Part shown: positions 29,238-39,010 of the stretch, one piece after another
Layout: each line of letters begins with the position of its first letter
Numbering within the stretch: position 1 is the stretch's first letter
Assembly (NCBI RefSeq): GCF_900604315.1
Contig: NZ_LR026978.1
Coordinates: 1,651,932 to 1,715,931 of the forward strand
From: [Erwinia] mediterraneensis
GTDB lineage: Bacteria; Pseudomonadota; Gammaproteobacteria; Enterobacterales; Enterobacteriaceae
DNA: 64,000 nt
Reading direction: 5' to 3'
Program-made: the position numbers and the translations under genes
Notes under the pieces: generated by a model
What the model was told of the DNA's origin: nothing
Database searches by the model: none
What the model saw: the letters and a program-made list of their open reading frames with translations, nothing else

Positions 29238-30354
29238 TGCTCCCCCGATCACAGGCAGCGAAATCGAGTACATGCAGTCAGCGATGAACAGCGGCAAGCT
29301 GTGCGGTGACGGCGGCTTTACCCGCCGCTGTCAGCAATGGATGGAACAGCGCTTTGGCAGTAAAAAAGTGCTGCTCACGCCCTCCTGCACCGCCTCGCTG
29401 GAGATGGCCGCCCTGCTGATTGATATCCAGCCCGGTGATGAAGTGATCATGCCGAGCTACACCTTTGTCTCCACCGCCAACGCCTTTGTGCTACGCGGGG
29501 CGACCATCGTTTTTGTCGACGTGCGGCCCGACACGCTGAATATTGATGAGACGCGTATTGAAGCGGCGATTAGCGCGAAAACCCGCGCCATTGTGCCGGT
29601 ACACTATGCCGGTGTGGCCTGTGAAATGGACACCATCATGGCGCTGGCGCAGAAATATCAGCTGTATGTGATTGAAGATGCCGCGCAGGGGGTAATGGCG
29701 ACCTACAAAGGACGCGCGCTGGGCAGTATTGGTCATATTGGCTGCTTCAGCTTCCATGAAACCAAAAACTACACGGCGGGGGGCGAGGGCGGCGCCACGC
29801 TAATTAATGATGACCACATGGTAGAACGTGCCGAGATCATCCGCGAAAAAGGCACAAACCGCAGTCAGTTCTTCCGTGGTCAGGTGGACAAATACACCTG
29901 GCGCGATTTAGGCTCCAGCTATCTGATGTCCGATTTGCAGGCTGCCTGGCTCTGGGCGCAGCTGGAAGCGGCGGAAAGCATCAATCAACAGCGTTTACGC
30001 CTCTGGCAGCGCTACTATGAGGCGCTGCAGCCGCTGGCGGCCAGCGGGCGCATCGAGCTGCCGTATATCCCGGCCAGCTGCCAGCACAACGCGCATATGT
30101 TTTATATCAAACTGCGGGATAATGAGGATCGCAGCGCGCTGATCGCCTGGATGAAAGAGGCGGAAATTTTAACTGTCTTCCATTACATTCCGTTGCACTC
30201 TTCACCTGCCGGTCAGCGTTTTGGCCGCTTTGAGGGCGAAGATAATTTCACCACGCGGGAAAGTGAACGCCTGCTGCGTCTGCCGCTGTTCTACAACCTG
30301 TCAGACAATAATCAAAACACCGTGATCAGTTCTCTGTTGAGCTTCTTCTCCTGA
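29224..30354 (+). CDS. wecE: dTDP-4-amino-4,6-dideoxygalactose transaminase WecE
   Basis: A 376-residue PLP-dependent sugar aminotransferase (DegT/DnrJ/EryC1) that converts dTDP-4-keto-6-deoxyglucose to the 4-amino sugar with glutamate. PLP Lys lies in SFHETKNYTAGGEGG; the PLP-binding aspartate in VIEDAAQGVMATYKGR; N-terminus [11 protein letters not shown] is the family start. ATG 29224 is chosen; a longer frame starts at 29149 inside wecD without homology. It shares one base with wzxE (TGATG). Confidence 0.96.
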   Translation: MIPFNAPPITGSEIEYMQSAMNSGKLCGDGGFTRRCQQWMEQRFGSKKVLLTPSCTASLEMAALLIDIQPGDEVIMPSYTFVSTANAFVLRGATIVFVDVRPDTLNIDETRIEAAISAKTRAIVPVHYAGVACEMDTIMALAQKYQLYVIEDAAQGVMATYKGRALGSIGHIGCFSFHETKNYTAGGEGGATLINDDHMVERAEIIREKGTNRSQFFRGQVDKYTWRDLGSSYLMSDLQAAWLWAQLEAAESINQQRLRLWQRYYEALQPLAASGRIELPYIPASCQHNAHMFYIKLRDNEDRSALIAWMKEAEILTVFHYIPLHSSPAGQRFGRFEGEDNFTTRESERLLRLPLFYNLSDNNQNTVISSLLSFFS

Positions 30355-31604
30355 TGTCACTGGCAAAAGCGTCGGTGTGGACGGCGACTTCCACACTGGT
30401 GAAAATTATTGCCGGGCTGCTGGTGGTCAAGCTGCTGGCGCTCAGCTTTGGCCCGGAAGGGGTCGGCCAGGCGGGCAACTTCCGTCAGCTGATCACCGTA
30501 CTCGGCGTGCTGGCTGGCGCCGGTATTTTCAATGGTGTGACAAAATACGTTGCGCAATATCAGCATGAGCCGGCGCAGCTGCGTGCGGTGACCGGAACCG
30601 CTTCGGTCATGGTGCTCGGCTTCTCGCTGATGCTGGCACTGCTGTTTCTGCTGGCGGCAGGTCCCATAAGCGTGGCGCTGTTTGGTCACGATCGCTATCA
30701 GCATGTAATCCGTATTGTCGCCTTTTTGCAGCTGGGCATCGCCTGGGCGAATTTGCTGCTGTCACTGCTGAAAGGCTTTCGCGACGCGCGCAGCAATGCG
30801 CTGGCGCTGATTATCGGCAGTGTGCTGGGAGTGATGGGCTATCTGCTGTGCTGGCTGACTGGCGGCTATGCCGGGGCGCTGGTGGGCCTGGCGCTGGTGC
30901 CTGCGCTGGTGGTGATCCCGGCCTTCAGCCTGTTAAAGCGGCGTGTGGCGCTGCCGATCGCCTGGCTGCGACCGCAATGGCATCCGGCGCTGATGCGCCG
31001 CCTGGCTAAATTTACCCTGATGGCGCTGATCACCGCAGTCACGCTGCCGGTAGCCTGGGTGATGATGCGTAATCTGCTGGCTGAACAGTATGGCTGGCAG
31101 CAGGTGGGCTTATGGCAGGGCGTAACTACGCTTTCTGACGCCTGGCTGCAGTTTATTACCGCCACCTTTAGCGTCTGGCTGTTGCCCACGCTGGCGCGTC
31201 TGCAGAGCAAAAAAGAGATCGCGCACGAAATCTGGCGTGCGCTGCGCTTTGTTATCCCGGCGGTGGTGACCGTCAGCCTCGCTATCTGGCTGCTGCGCGA
31301 TGTCGCTATCTGGCTGCTGTTCTCCGCTGAATTCCATGGGATGCGCGATCTTTTTGTCTGGCAGCTGAGCGGCGACATTTTTAAAGTGGGCGCTTATGTG
31401 TTTGGCTATCTGGTGATCGCGAAAGCCTCGCTGCGTTTCTACATTGTGGCGGAGGTCAGCCAGTTTATACTTCTGACACTTTTTTCGCGCTGGCTGATCC
31501 CCCTGCACGGCGCTACCGGCGCGGTGCAGGCGTATATGGCCACCTATATGATCTGGTTTGCGCTCTGTTGCGGTGCATTCATTTTCTATTGCTGGAAAAA
31601 ATGA
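30354..31604 (+). CDS. wzxE: ECA lipid III flippase WzxE
   Basis: A 416-residue MOP-superfamily flippase that moves Und-PP-linked trisaccharide (lipid III) across the inner membrane. About twelve hydrophobic segments can be counted; the N-terminus [25 protein letters not shown] and the [15 protein letters not shown] segment are typical of WzxE. It overlaps wecE by one base and wecF by four. Confidence 0.94.
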   Translation: MSLAKASVWTATSTLVKIIAGLLVVKLLALSFGPEGVGQAGNFRQLITVLGVLAGAGIFNGVTKYVAQYQHEPAQLRAVTGTASVMVLGFSLMLALLFLLAAGPISVALFGHDRYQHVIRIVAFLQLGIAWANLLLSLLKGFRDARSNALALIIGSVLGVMGYLLCWLTGGYAGALVGLALVPALVVIPAFSLLKRRVALPIAWLRPQWHPALMRRLAKFTLMALITAVTLPVAWVMMRNLLAEQYGWQQVGLWQGVTTLSDAWLQFITATFSVWLLPTLARLQSKKEIAHEIWRALRFVIPAVVTVSLAIWLLRDVAIWLLFSAEFHGMRDLFVWQLSGDIFKVGAYVFGYLVIAKASLRFYIVAEVSQFILLTLFSRWLIPLHGATGAVQAYMATYMIWFALCCGAFIFYCWKK

Positions 31605-32671
31605 CGTTAATTCATGTTTTGGGATCGGATATCCCCCATCACAACCAGACCGTGCTGCGCTTTTTTAATGATGTTTTAAGTCGCGAGCAGCCTGTGGCTT
31701 ATCCCCGTCGCTTTATGGTGGTGGCACAGGATGCGCAGGCGTTTGCCGGTTTTGACGCGCTGGAGATTGAGCGGTTTGCCAGCAAAAAAGCGCTGGCGCA
31801 GGCGATGATGGCCCGCGCGGCCAACCATCAGCAGCGTTTTTTCTGTCATGGACAGTTCAATCCTTATCTCTGGCTGGCGCTGCTGAGCGGTAAAATCAGA
31901 CGCTCCCAGATCTTTTGGCACGTCTGGGGAGCGGATCTCTATGAGGATGCGCGGGGCCTGAAATTCCGGCTATTTTATCTGCTGCGTCGCCTGGCGCAGG
32001 GGCGGGTGGCCCATCTGTTTGCTACCCGCGGCGATATCCATCACTATCAGCAACGTCATGCCAGCGTGCCCTGTTCATTGCTCTACTTTCCGACCCGTAT
32101 ACCGGAAAGCGCGCCGGCATCCTTATCTGGTGGAGAACCCTTTACCATTCTGCTGGGAAATTCAGGCGATGCCAGCAACCGGCATATCCAGGCACTGGAA
32201 GCGATTCATGCGCAGTTTGGCGATCAGGTGCGCATTGAGGTGCCGCTGGGTTATCCGCCAGATAACGAGGCGTACATTGCCCGGGTGGCTGAAGCCGCAG
32301 AGCGCCTGTTTCCGGCGGGCAATGTACATCTTATCCGGGAAAAACTCGCTTTCCCCGATTTTCTGCAGCTGATCGCCCGTTGCCAGTTAGGCTATTTTCT
32401 CTTTGCAAGGCAGCAGGGGATAGGTACGCTCTGTCTGCTTATCCAGGCCAATATCCCTTTTGTGCTTAACCGGAAAAATCCGTTCTGGCGCGATCTCAGC
32501 GAGCAGCAGCTGCCGGTACTGTTCAGCGATGAGCTGCTGAATGAACAGCTCATTGCTGAAGCACGTCGCCAACTGGCGCAGTGTGATAAAGCAGCCATCG
32601 CCTTTTTTGCACCGGCGTATCTGGCGGGCTGGAAAGCTGCCTTAACGCTCAGCGAAAGGGAGGCAATATGA
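31601..32671 (+). CDS. wecF: TDP-Fuc4NAc:lipid II Fuc4NAc transferase WecF
   Basis: A 356-residue GT56-family glycosyltransferase adding the third sugar, Fuc4NAc, to form lipid III. The N-terminus [21 protein letters not shown] and segments [23 protein letters not shown] and [16 protein letters not shown] match the family. ATG 31601 overlaps the wzxE stop (ATGA) and is preferred to an earlier in-frame start at 31568. Next gene wzyE overlaps by four bases. Confidence 0.94.
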   Translation: MTLIHVLGSDIPHHNQTVLRFFNDVLSREQPVAYPRRFMVVAQDAQAFAGFDALEIERFASKKALAQAMMARAANHQQRFFCHGQFNPYLWLALLSGKIRRSQIFWHVWGADLYEDARGLKFRLFYLLRRLAQGRVAHLFATRGDIHHYQQRHASVPCSLLYFPTRIPESAPASLSGGEPFTILLGNSGDASNRHIQALEAIHAQFGDQVRIEVPLGYPPDNEAYIARVAEAAERLFPAGNVHLIREKLAFPDFLQLIARCQLGYFLFARQQGIGTLCLLIQANIPFVLNRKNPFWRDLSEQQLPVLFSDELLNEQLIAEARRQLAQCDKAAIAFFAPAYLAGWKAALTLSEREAI

Positions 32672-34011
32672 ACCTGATGCAGTTCAGCGGTCTGCTGACG
32701 GTCTATCTGCTGTCACTCGGCTTTGTGCTGACCCTGACCTGGCGCGAGTTCCGCCGGGTACGCTTCAACTTTCATCTGTTTTTTTCACTCTTGTTTTTAC
32801 TGACTTTTTATTTTGGTTTTCCTCTGACCAGTATTCTGGTGTTCCGATTTGATATGGCGGTCGTGCCCGCAGGTTATTTGCTGCAGGCGCTGCTGGCGGC
32901 CACCGCCTTTTACGCCATCTATTATGTCAGTTATAAAATACGTCTGAAGCCTGCCACGGCACCGCCCGGCAGAGCGCTGTTCAGCCTGAACCGGGTAGAG
33001 ACGCATCTGAGCTGGCTGCTGCTGGCGCTGGTGGCGCTGAGCACTGTAACCCTCTTCTTTTTGCATAACGGCTTTCTGCTGTTCCGCCTGAGCGCCTATA
33101 ACCAGATTTTCTCCAGTGAAGTGTCTGGCGTGGCACTCAAACGCTTCTTCTACTTCTTTATTCCGGCGATGCTGGTGATCTATTTCCTGCGGCCCACGCA
33201 GCGTAACTGGATCCTGTTTTTGCTGGTCACGGTAGGATTTGGGCTGCTGACCTATGCGCTGGTGGGCGGTACGCGCGCCAATATCATTATCGCCTTTGCG
33301 CTGTTTCTGTTTATTGGCATTACGCGTGGCTGGATCACCTTGTGGATGCTGGCCGGTGCCGGGGCGATGGCGATTGTTGGCATGTTCTGGCTGGCGTTGC
33401 GGCGCTATAACCTGGACGTGGCGGGTGACGAAGCGTTTTACACCTTCCTCTATCTGACGCGCGATACCTTTTCTCCGTGGGAAAATCTGGCGCTGCTGCT
33501 GCAGCACTATGACAACATCAGGTTTCAGGGGCTGGCACCGCTGTGGCGCGATTTTTACGTGTTTATTCCCGGCTGGCTGTGGCCGGATCGGCCTTCCGCA
33601 GTGCTGAACAGCGCTAACTACTTTACCTGGGAGGTACTGGGCAACCATTCGGGGCTGGCGATCTCGCCCACGCTGATTGGTTCGCTGGTGGTGATGGGCG
33701 GCGTGTGGTTCCTGCCGCTGGGCGCGGTCGCGGTCGGTATGATTATTAAATGGTTTGACTGGCTCTATGCGCGTGGGTGCCAGGAGAGTAACCCTTATAA
33801 AGCGGCTATTCTGCAGAGCTTCTGCTTCGGGGCGGTATTTAATATGATCGTGCTGGTGCGTGAAGGGCTGGATGCGTTCGGATCGCGCGTGGTGTTCTTC
33901 TGCATTATTTTTAGCGCCTGTATCGTGATGGCAAAATTGCTTTACTGGTTACTGGATCACGCCGGGCTGATTCGTCGGCGTGAGGTTCAGACGTTACAGC
34001 GCTCAACCTGA
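32668..34011 (+). CDS. wzyE: ECA polymerase WzyE
   Basis: A 447-residue polytopic membrane protein that polymerises flipped ECA repeat units in the periplasm, with chain length set by WzzE. Around eleven TM segments, the central periplasmic loop with [30 protein letters not shown] and the [24 protein letters not shown] segment agree with WzyE. Length is close to E. coli WzyE (450). Its ATG overlaps the wecF stop. Confidence 0.94.
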   Translation: MNLMQFSGLLTVYLLSLGFVLTLTWREFRRVRFNFHLFFSLLFLLTFYFGFPLTSILVFRFDMAVVPAGYLLQALLAATAFYAIYYVSYKIRLKPATAPPGRALFSLNRVETHLSWLLLALVALSTVTLFFLHNGFLLFRLSAYNQIFSSEVSGVALKRFFYFFIPAMLVIYFLRPTQRNWILFLLVTVGFGLLTYALVGGTRANIIIAFALFLFIGITRGWITLWMLAGAGAMAIVGMFWLALRRYNLDVAGDEAFYTFLYLTRDTFSPWENLALLLQHYDNIRFQGLAPLWRDFYVFIPGWLWPDRPSAVLNSANYFTWEVLGNHSGLAISPTLIGSLVVMGGVWFLPLGAVAVGMIIKWFDWLYARGCQESNPYKAAILQSFCFGAVFNMIVLVREGLDAFGSRVVFFCIIFSACIVMAKLLYWLLDHAGLIRRREVQTLQRST

Positions 34012-34045
34012 GCCATCTGCCACAACAGGAAGATAAAAACAGCTT

Positions 34046-34786
34046 ATGACAAGGCAACCCGATGCGCCGCAGTATCAGATTCGCGGTGTGACGCTGTACG
34101 GTTTCGATCGAATGGCATCGTTTCTTGATTTTCTTTTTGCTGACGGAAAAGTGCGTTGCGGTACGCTGGTGGCAATCAATGCGGAGAAGATGCTGACGGC
34201 CGAAACCGACAGCGATCTGCGGGTGCTGCTGCAGCAGGCAGAATTTAAATACCCTGACGGCATCAGCATTGTCCGTTCCATCCGCAAAAAATATCCCGCT
34301 GCGCAGGTAAGCCGCATTGCCGGCGCTGACCTCTGGGAAGCGCTGATGGAGCGCGCCGGGCGCGAGGGCACGCCGGTGTTTCTGATTGGCGGGCGGCAGC
34401 CGGTTCTGGATGAAACCTGCGATAAATTGCGGTGTCAGTGGAACGTCAATATTGTCGGCAGCCAGGATGGTTATTTCGCGCCGACAGAGCGCGATGCGTT
34501 GCTGGCGCGCGTGGCGGCCAGCGGCGCACAGATCGTTACCGTGGCCCTGGGCTCGCCGCGTCAGGAAATCCTGATGCGTGATTGTCGCCAGGTCTGGCCG
34601 CAGGCGCTCTATATGGGCGTCGGCGGTACCTACGACGTGTTCACCGGTCATGTCAGACGAGCGCCTGAAATCTGGCAGCAGCTGGGGCTGGAGTGGCTTT
34701 ACCGGCTTATTATGCAGCCGAGTCGCTGGCGCAGGCAGCTAAAACTGCTGAGATATTTGCGCTACCACTGGCGCGGCGATCTCTGA
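34046..34786 (+). CDS. wecG: UDP-ManNAcA:lipid I ManNAcA transferase WecG
   Basis: A 246-residue WecG/TagA/CpsF-family (GT26) transferase that adds ManNAcA to lipid I, producing lipid II. Family motifs: [53 protein letters not shown] and [19 protein letters not shown]. It is the last gene of the ECA operon, after a 34-base gap that contains AGGAAG at 34027-34032, the only larger gap in the operon's second half. Confidence 0.96.
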   Translation: MTRQPDAPQYQIRGVTLYGFDRMASFLDFLFADGKVRCGTLVAINAEKMLTAETDSDLRVLLQQAEFKYPDGISIVRSIRKKYPAAQVSRIAGADLWEALMERAGREGTPVFLIGGRQPVLDETCDKLRCQWNVNIVGSQDGYFAPTERDALLARVAASGAQIVTVALGSPRQEILMRDCRQVWPQALYMGVGGTYDVFTGHVRRAPEIWQQLGLEWLYRLIMQPSRWRRQLKLLRYLRYHWRGDL

Positions 34787-34895
34787 TATCGCTGATTTTT
34801 GCGGCAATTCTTACCCGGTTGTGCAGAAATAGTGAGCGGGAAGCCGGGATAACGCACAAAGCGTAATCAAACGCGTTTTTTTGTGAAAAAAGCAC

Positions 34896-34924
34896 TGGAC
34901 AGCATCACGGCAAATCCGTAGTAT
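34896..34924 (+). promoter_or_regulatory. Promoter of the tRNA cluster
   Basis: TGGACA (34896-34901) and TAGTAT (34919-34924) are separated by 17 bases and followed by a GC-rich discriminator (GCCCATCCGC), the form of stable-RNA promoters under stringent control. The first tRNA begins 21 bases downstream. Confidence 0.7.
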
Positions 34925-34945
34925 GCCCATCCGCAACGGCGCTAC

Positions 34946-35022
<77 letters not shown>

Positions 35023-35079
35023 TTTAGTTTGTGCGCAAGAGCTGCGGTGGTTAGATTACCGCGTTAGTAAAAGAATTAT

Positions 35080-35156
35080 GGTGGCTATAGCTCAGTTGGT
35101 AGAGCCCTGGATTGTGATTCCAGTTGTCGTGGGTTCGAGTCCCATTAGCCACCCCA
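35080..35156 (+). tRNA. hisR: tRNA-His (GTG)
   Basis: Acceptor GTGGCTA pairs with TAGCCAC; the extra 5' G expected for tRNA-His is present at 35080. Anticodon loop TTGTGAT gives GTG. CCA is encoded. Second gene of the cluster. Confidence 0.97.
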
Positions 35157-35172
35157 GATTTTGCTGGGATAC

Positions 35173-35259
35173 GCGAAGGTGGCGGAATTGGTAGACGCGC
35201 TAGCTTCAGGTGTTAGTGTTCTTACGGACGTGAGGGTTCAAGTCCCTCTCTTCGCACCA
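35173..35259 (+). tRNA. leuT: tRNA-Leu (CAG)
   Basis: An 87-base class II tRNA with a long variable arm (GTGTTCTTACGGACGT region). Acceptor GCGAAGG pairs with the CTTCGC end, the anticodon loop CTTCAGG gives CAG, and CCA is encoded. Third gene of the cluster. Confidence 0.96.
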
Positions 35260-35289
35260 GGCAAAATAAGCAGTAAGAAAGATTAAAAT

Positions 35290-35366
35290 CGGCGAGTAGC
35301 GCAGCTTGGTAGCGCAACTGGTTTGGGACCAGTGGGTCGGAGGTTCGAATCCTCTCTCGCCGACCA
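35290..35366 (+). tRNA. proM: tRNA-Pro (TGG)
   Basis: Acceptor CGGCGAG pairs with CTCGCCG; the anticodon arm CTGGT-TTTGGGA-ACCAG gives TGG; CCA is encoded. Last gene of the cluster, followed 8 bases later by a strong terminator. Confidence 0.97.
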
Positions 35367-35374
35367 TCTTTTCA

Positions 35375-35396
35375 CCTCGCATTTGCGAGGTTTTTT
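35375..35396 (+). terminator. Intrinsic terminator of the tRNA operon
   Basis: CCTCGCA (35375-35381) and TGCGAGG (35384-35390) form a 7-bp stem with a tiny loop (in practice CCTCGC-ATTT-GCGAGG), followed by six T. Confidence 0.9.
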
Positions 35397-35438
35397 GTTT
35401 TCTGCGTCCTGAAAATGGCGACGCTCCCCGGTATTGCC

Positions 35439-35519
35439 TGTCGCTGTTTTACGACATCTATCCTGCTGATTCCTTTCTGCTTTCTTTTTGCTGGTTTTAT
35501 CCGTCTCTGGTTAACGACA
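35439..35519 (+). promoter_or_regulatory. Candidate GlrR activator sites upstream of glmZ
   Basis: TGTC-N10-GACA at 35439-35456 matches the known GlrR site exactly. CGTC-N10-GACA at 35502-35519 matches with one mismatch, 63 bases further on. They lie about 200 and 136 bases before the glmZ start, a normal distance for sigma-54 activators. GlrR (YfhA) controls glmY and, in many enterobacteria, glmZ. Confidence 0.72.
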
Positions 35520-35626
35520 TTTTTGCCAATGACCGTGACAAAACGGCAGGGGAAATTGCCCGCTGCGTTCTTTTATTATTTGTTTAATCTCAGGATTTTT
35601 AAAGAGAGTTCAGATAACTGCCATTC

Positions 35627-35647
35627 TGGCATGGATTATGCAATAAT
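35627..35647 (+). promoter_or_regulatory. Sigma-54 promoter of glmZ, with a possible overlapping sigma-70 -10 box
   Basis: TGGCATG-N4-ATGCA (35627-35642) matches the sigma-54 consensus TGGCAYR-N4-TTGCW, with the -24 GG and -12 GC in correct spacing. The -12 GC lies 14 bases before the inferred glmZ start at 35655. AATAAT (35642-35647) could serve as a sigma-70 -10 box for the same start; no good -35 is seen. Confidence 0.75.
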
Positions 35648-35654
35648 TTCTGCT

Positions 35655-35854
35655 GTAGATGCTCATTCCACTTCTTATGTCTGCTGATGCTGCATAAACC
35701 CGGGAATGATGCAGAGCCAATTTGTGGTACCTGTTGTCCGCCCCGCCTGTATCGCTTCTGTCTTACAGGAACTACGGACACTACGTTGAGTCGGGTACCA
35801 AATCGGTTGTCTGACCGACCTGATCTTTCACCTGCCTCTGGCAGGTGTTTTTTT
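35655..35854 (+). ncRNA. glmZ: Small RNA GlmZ
   Basis: A 200-base sRNA that, with Hfq, base-pairs with the glmS leader and activates glucosamine-6-phosphate synthase; RapZ and RNase E inactivate it, and the decoy sRNA GlmY protects it. Identification rests on the 5' end GTAGATGCTCATTCCA, identical to E. coli GlmZ, the following GGAATGA.GCAGAGCC block, the conserved glmS-pairing region GGACACTACGTTGAG (35776-35790), and the terminator CACCTGCC-TCT-GGCAGGTG with seven T (35829-35854). Position upstream of hemY is also as in E. coli, although aslA and aslB, which flank it there, are missing. Confidence 0.92.
35829..35854 (+). terminator. Terminator of glmZ
   Basis: CACCTGCC (35829-35836) and GGCAGGTG (35840-35847) form an 8-bp stem with a TCT loop, followed by seven T. 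It forms the 3' end of the sRNA. Confidence 0.93.
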
Positions 35855-35868
35855 ATCAGTCATCAGGC

Positions 35869-35894
35869 AAAAAAAAGCCGGGCATCAGCCCGGC
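35869..35894 (-). terminator. Terminator of the hemCDXY operon
   Basis: GCCGGGC (35877-35883) and GCCCGGC (35888-35894) form a 7-bp GC stem with a 4-base loop. On the minus strand it is followed by eight T. It lies 18 bases past the hemY stop and faces the glmZ terminator. Confidence 0.88.
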
Positions 35895-35912
35895 GTGTAC
35901 AAAAAACTGGCA

Positions 35913-37109
35913 TCAGCTGCCGCTGTTGTTCTTCAGCGTCAGCAATAAGCCTTCACGACGCATTTTGGCAGCTTCCTCCGGGCGATGCAGGCGGTCACAG
36001 GCATCCGCCAGCCAGGCATAATCAAAGGCATCGGGACGCTGTGCCAGCGCCTGGTTAAACGCCTCTGCAGCCTGCTGCCATTCACCATGACGCATCAGCA
36101 ACTGACCCAGCGTACTCTGCAACAGCGGCGTGGCGCCGTGCTGTTTAATCTGCTGGCGCAGCGCTTTTTCCAGCGCTTCCGGATTACCGCTTTTAATCCG
36201 CGGCATCAGTAACACCAGACGCTCGTCGTAGTGACGTTTTAACCCGTCCAGCACGATTTCCTGTGCGGTATCGTGATCGTCACACTCAATCAGGTGATCC
36301 GCCATGGCGACCTGCAGCGCCGTTTCCTGACGCGTTTTACGGCTCAGGTTATGCCACCAGCGCTTCAGTCCTTCGCTGCCCTGTTCGGCCATGGCCTGAT
36401 TCATTAAGCCCAGCCAGGCCTGCTGCTGCAGCGCGGCGCGATGTTCTTCATCACCCACCTGCGATTTCTGCATGGCAGGAAGAATATCCAGCAGCGCTCC
36501 CCAGGCACCGGTGCGCACATAGGCCTGTTCAGCCAGACGCAGCACTTCCGGATGACGCGGCGCTACTTCCAGCAGGCGATCAATGCCGCTGCGGGCAGCG
36601 TGATCTTCATTACGCGCCAGCTGAATACGCACGCGAGTAATTTCCACCGGGATGCGATCGTTTTCTGACAGCTCCGCAGCGCGTTCCAGATGCTGATTGG
36701 CGCGAATTTCATCGCCGCGCTGCTGTGCGGCTTCCGCGGCCAGCAGATAATTGGCGACCGGTTGCTCGGCGTGGTCAGCATTTTTTGACAGTAATTTCTC
36801 GACCTGTCGGTAATCGCCTTCCGCCAGTTTCATTAACGCACTTTGCGTCTGGCGGTGGGCGCGACGACGTTTACGGCCCACAAACCAGCCGCGCGTACGT
36901 GCGCCGGTGTGAAACAGGCGACGCAGCAGCCACTCCACCACGAAAATTACGATCAGGCTAAGGATAAGGATAATCGCCAGGCCAGTGACGCTGGTTTCAA
37001 TGTTCCAGTTGTCGGTCTGAATCAGCACATAGCCCTGATGTCCGGCGATCATCGGCCCAATCACGATCCCGGCAATCAGCAGCAGGAAGAGTATCAATAC
37101 TTTTAACAT
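35913..37109 (-). CDS. hemY: Protein HemY, TPR membrane protein of the heme operon
   Basis: A 398-residue inner-membrane protein: two N-terminal TM segments (about residues 4-22 and 41-62) followed by a cytoplasmic or periplasmic helical domain of TPR-like repeats (for example QHLERAAELSE..., LLQSTLGQLLMRHGEWQQAAEAFNQAL). It is conserved in the hemCDXY operon, but is not the protoporphyrinogen oxidase of the same name in Bacillus. A role in protoheme biosynthesis is proposed from operon context. It begins 2 bases after hemX. Confidence 0.95.
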   Translation of the reverse strand: MLKVLILFLLLIAGIVIGPMIAGHQGYVLIQTDNWNIETSVTGLAIILILSLIVIFVVEWLLRRLFHTGARTRGWFVGRKRRRAHRQTQSALMKLAEGDYRQVEKLLSKNADHAEQPVANYLLAAEAAQQRGDEIRANQHLERAAELSENDRIPVEITRVRIQLARNEDHAARSGIDRLLEVAPRHPEVLRLAEQAYVRTGAWGALLDILPAMQKSQVGDEEHRAALQQQAWLGLMNQAMAEQGSEGLKRWWHNLSRKTRQETALQVAMADHLIECDDHDTAQEIVLDGLKRHYDERLVLLMPRIKSGNPEALEKALRQQIKQHGATPLLQSTLGQLLMRHGEWQQAAEAFNQALAQRPDAFDYAWLADACDRLHRPEEAAKMRREGLLLTLKNNSGS

Positions 37110-37111
37110 AC

Positions 37112-38245
37112 TTACTCTCCCTGCGGGTTAGCCGGAACCGATGGCTGTGCCAACAGGTTGCGTACGCGCGTCTGCATCAGTTTGTCCAGCAGCGGCTGGC
37201 TTTCCAGGGATTCTGGCATCTCCATCGAAACGCTCTGCTGGCTCAGCTCGTCCAGCTGGGCGAGAAACGCTTTGGTGGCCGCATCGTTGGTGTCATACCA
37301 GGCGCGGATCCAGGCCGACACGGTATCGACTGATTGTTTATAGATCTCATCCTGATGGCGCGGCACCGCCTGCGCAGCGATCAGCAGGCGCGAGCGGATG
37401 TTTTCACGCAGATAGACGTCCTGATTGGGGGCCAGCAGCGGCTGCGCTGTATTATCGCGGCGGCGGACGGTAATAAAATCATCCATAAAGTTATGCCAGC
37501 TTTTTACCAGATTCTGTCGCCACTCCCGCAGTGAACTGGAGAGTTCGCCGCCGTCGTTATCCATCGGCGCGTCATCGCTGTCGTTGTCCGCCAGGCGCAG
37601 GTTATCAACGCCGTTCGACAGCTGATCCAGCTTGAGGATGATGCCGTCATAGTCAATCTGGCTCACTGCTGAGAGGTTGCTGATATCGGTGGTCAGCGCA
37701 CGGCGCACATTGGTGACGCTGGGATCGTTCATGTCCGCCAGGCTGGCGTCTGCGCTTTTCAGCAGCGCGGCGGCAGTGGTCACATCCTGCTCGCTCCAGA
37801 GCTTGCGTCCCGCCAGCTTAACCAGATAATCCGCCTGTGCCAGCAGCCAGGTGCGGGCATCATTACCGGAAATGGTAGCGACTTTTTCACGCAGCTTTTC
37901 CAGCTCGCGTTCGGTCGCTTCCTGCTGATTGCGTGCTTCCTGCAGCGCGCCATTGGCGCTGGCTAACTGCTGGCCCAACTGCTGTTTATCGTTGCTGGCT
38001 TGTTGTTGCAGGCTGGCGAGCTGCTCACTCAGCTGTTGCGTTGTTTGCGCCTGTAAATCGGCCTGATGTTTCCCGTAGAAGTATAAGCCCGCTCCCATCG
38101 CCAGTGCGATCACAATCGCCACCGCACCCAGCACCGCACCGCTATTATTGCGATTGCGCGGCGGCTCAGACGCTGGCGTCGTGGTGTTATCTACCGCAGG
38201 GGTGGTTTCTTCAACCATGGCGGAGGACGTTTTTTGTTCCGTCAT
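37112..38245 (-). CDS. hemX: Protein HemX
   Basis: A 377-residue membrane-anchored protein: acidic/Thr-Pro-rich cytoplasmic N-terminus, one TM about residues 35-56 ([21 protein letters not shown]), then a Gln-rich coiled coil about 60-125 and a helical C-terminal domain. It is annotated in databases as uroporphyrinogen III methyltransferase-like, but no SAM-binding methyltransferase motif is visible, so that name should be used with care. It lies 24 bases after hemD and 2 before hemY. Confidence 0.94.
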   Translation of the reverse strand: MTEQKTSSAMVEETTPAVDNTTTPASEPPRNRNNSGAVLGAVAIVIALAMGAGLYFYGKHQADLQAQTTQQLSEQLASLQQQASNDKQQLGQQLASANGALQEARNQQEATERELEKLREKVATISGNDARTWLLAQADYLVKLAGRKLWSEQDVTTAAALLKSADASLADMNDPSVTNVRRALTTDISNLSAVSQIDYDGIILKLDQLSNGVDNLRLADNDSDDAPMDNDGGELSSSLREWRQNLVKSWHNFMDDFITVRRRDNTAQPLLAPNQDVYLRENIRSRLLIAAQAVPRHQDEIYKQSVDTVSAWIRAWYDTNDAATKAFLAQLDELSQQSVSMEMPESLESQPLLDKLMQTRVRNLLAQPSVPANPQGE

Positions 38246-38269
38246 TGTGGCACATCCCGTAATGTAAGT

Positions 38270-39010
38270 TCAGAGTAACGCGCGCAGCAGCGCATCGTTA
38301 TCGGCTCCATCGGCTACCTGAATATGTCGCCAGCCAAGTTCACTGGCCAGCGTAGCCAAACGTTCACTGACAACCAGCAGCCGACAGTGGAGTAACCATT
38401 CCTCGCGATCGATGGCGGGGAACAGCGAGAACAGCTGTTGTAACATTTCACCGCTGGTTACCACCAGCGTGGTGATCCCACGATCGCGCCAGCGACGGCC
38501 TTCTTCTGCGCCGTCATACGCTTTATTGCAGCGCTGGTAGCATTCACAGAATTCCACCTCAGCACCACGCTGGCGCAGCGTCTCCGCCAGCAGTTCACGC
38601 CCGCCATTGCCCCGCAGGATCAGCGCGCGCTTGCCCGCCACTTTCTGGAGTCGGTTGATGCGGATCAGTTCGTCGCTGGTTTCCTGGGCATGCGGGTAAT
38701 CTACCTCCAGGCCGCTGACGGTATGCAGAGCTAAAGCGGTGGCGCGACCAATAGCATAATAGTCTACGTCATCCGGCCACGCCGTGCCGCTGCGTTGCAG
38801 CACCGGCTGCGCATAATGAATCGCCTGCTGCGACAGCAGGAAAACCAGATCGCCAGGGCTTAACGCGGCCAGCTTGTGCGGTAACGCATCCAGATCGCGG
38901 CCCGGCGTGAACTCAATCAGCGGCAGGCTCCACGCAAGCTGACCACGCGTCTGCAGACGCGTCACCAGTTCGCTGGCAGCGGGGTCCGGACGGGTCACCA
39001 GAATGGTCAT
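38270..39010 (-). CDS. hemD: Uroporphyrinogen-III synthase HemD
   Basis: A 246-residue cytoplasmic enzyme that closes hydroxymethylbilane with inversion of ring D. The family is poorly conserved; [18 protein letters not shown] at the N-terminus, [21 protein letters not shown], and [15 protein letters not shown] match HemD. It overlaps the hemC stop by four bases (ATGA), supporting coupled translation. Confidence 0.95.
   Translation of the reverse strand: MTILVTRPDPAASELVTRLQTRGQLAWSLPLIEFTPGRDLDALPHKLAALSPGDLVFLLSQQAIHYAQPVLQRSGTAWPDDVDYYAIGRATALALHTVSGLEVDYPHAQETSDELIRINRLQKVAGKRALILRGNGGRELLAETLRQRGAEVEFCECYQRCNKAYDGAEEGRRWRDRGITTLVVTSGEMLQQLFSLFPAIDREEWLLHCRLLVVSERLATLASELGWRHIQVADGADNDALLRALL

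Noticed and set aside
32797-33648. 283-residue minus-strand ORF opposite wzyE
   Set aside because: Lies wholly inside wzyE and is made of Gln/Arg-rich sequence, a typical reverse reading of a hydrophobic gene.
34858-34885. Terminator after wecG
   Set aside because: GCGT/ACGC with following T-run is only a 4-bp stem; too weak to annotate.
35306-35587. 93-residue plus-strand ORF starting inside tRNA-Pro
   Set aside because: Begins within the tRNA and runs through its terminator and the glmZ upstream sites; no homology visible.
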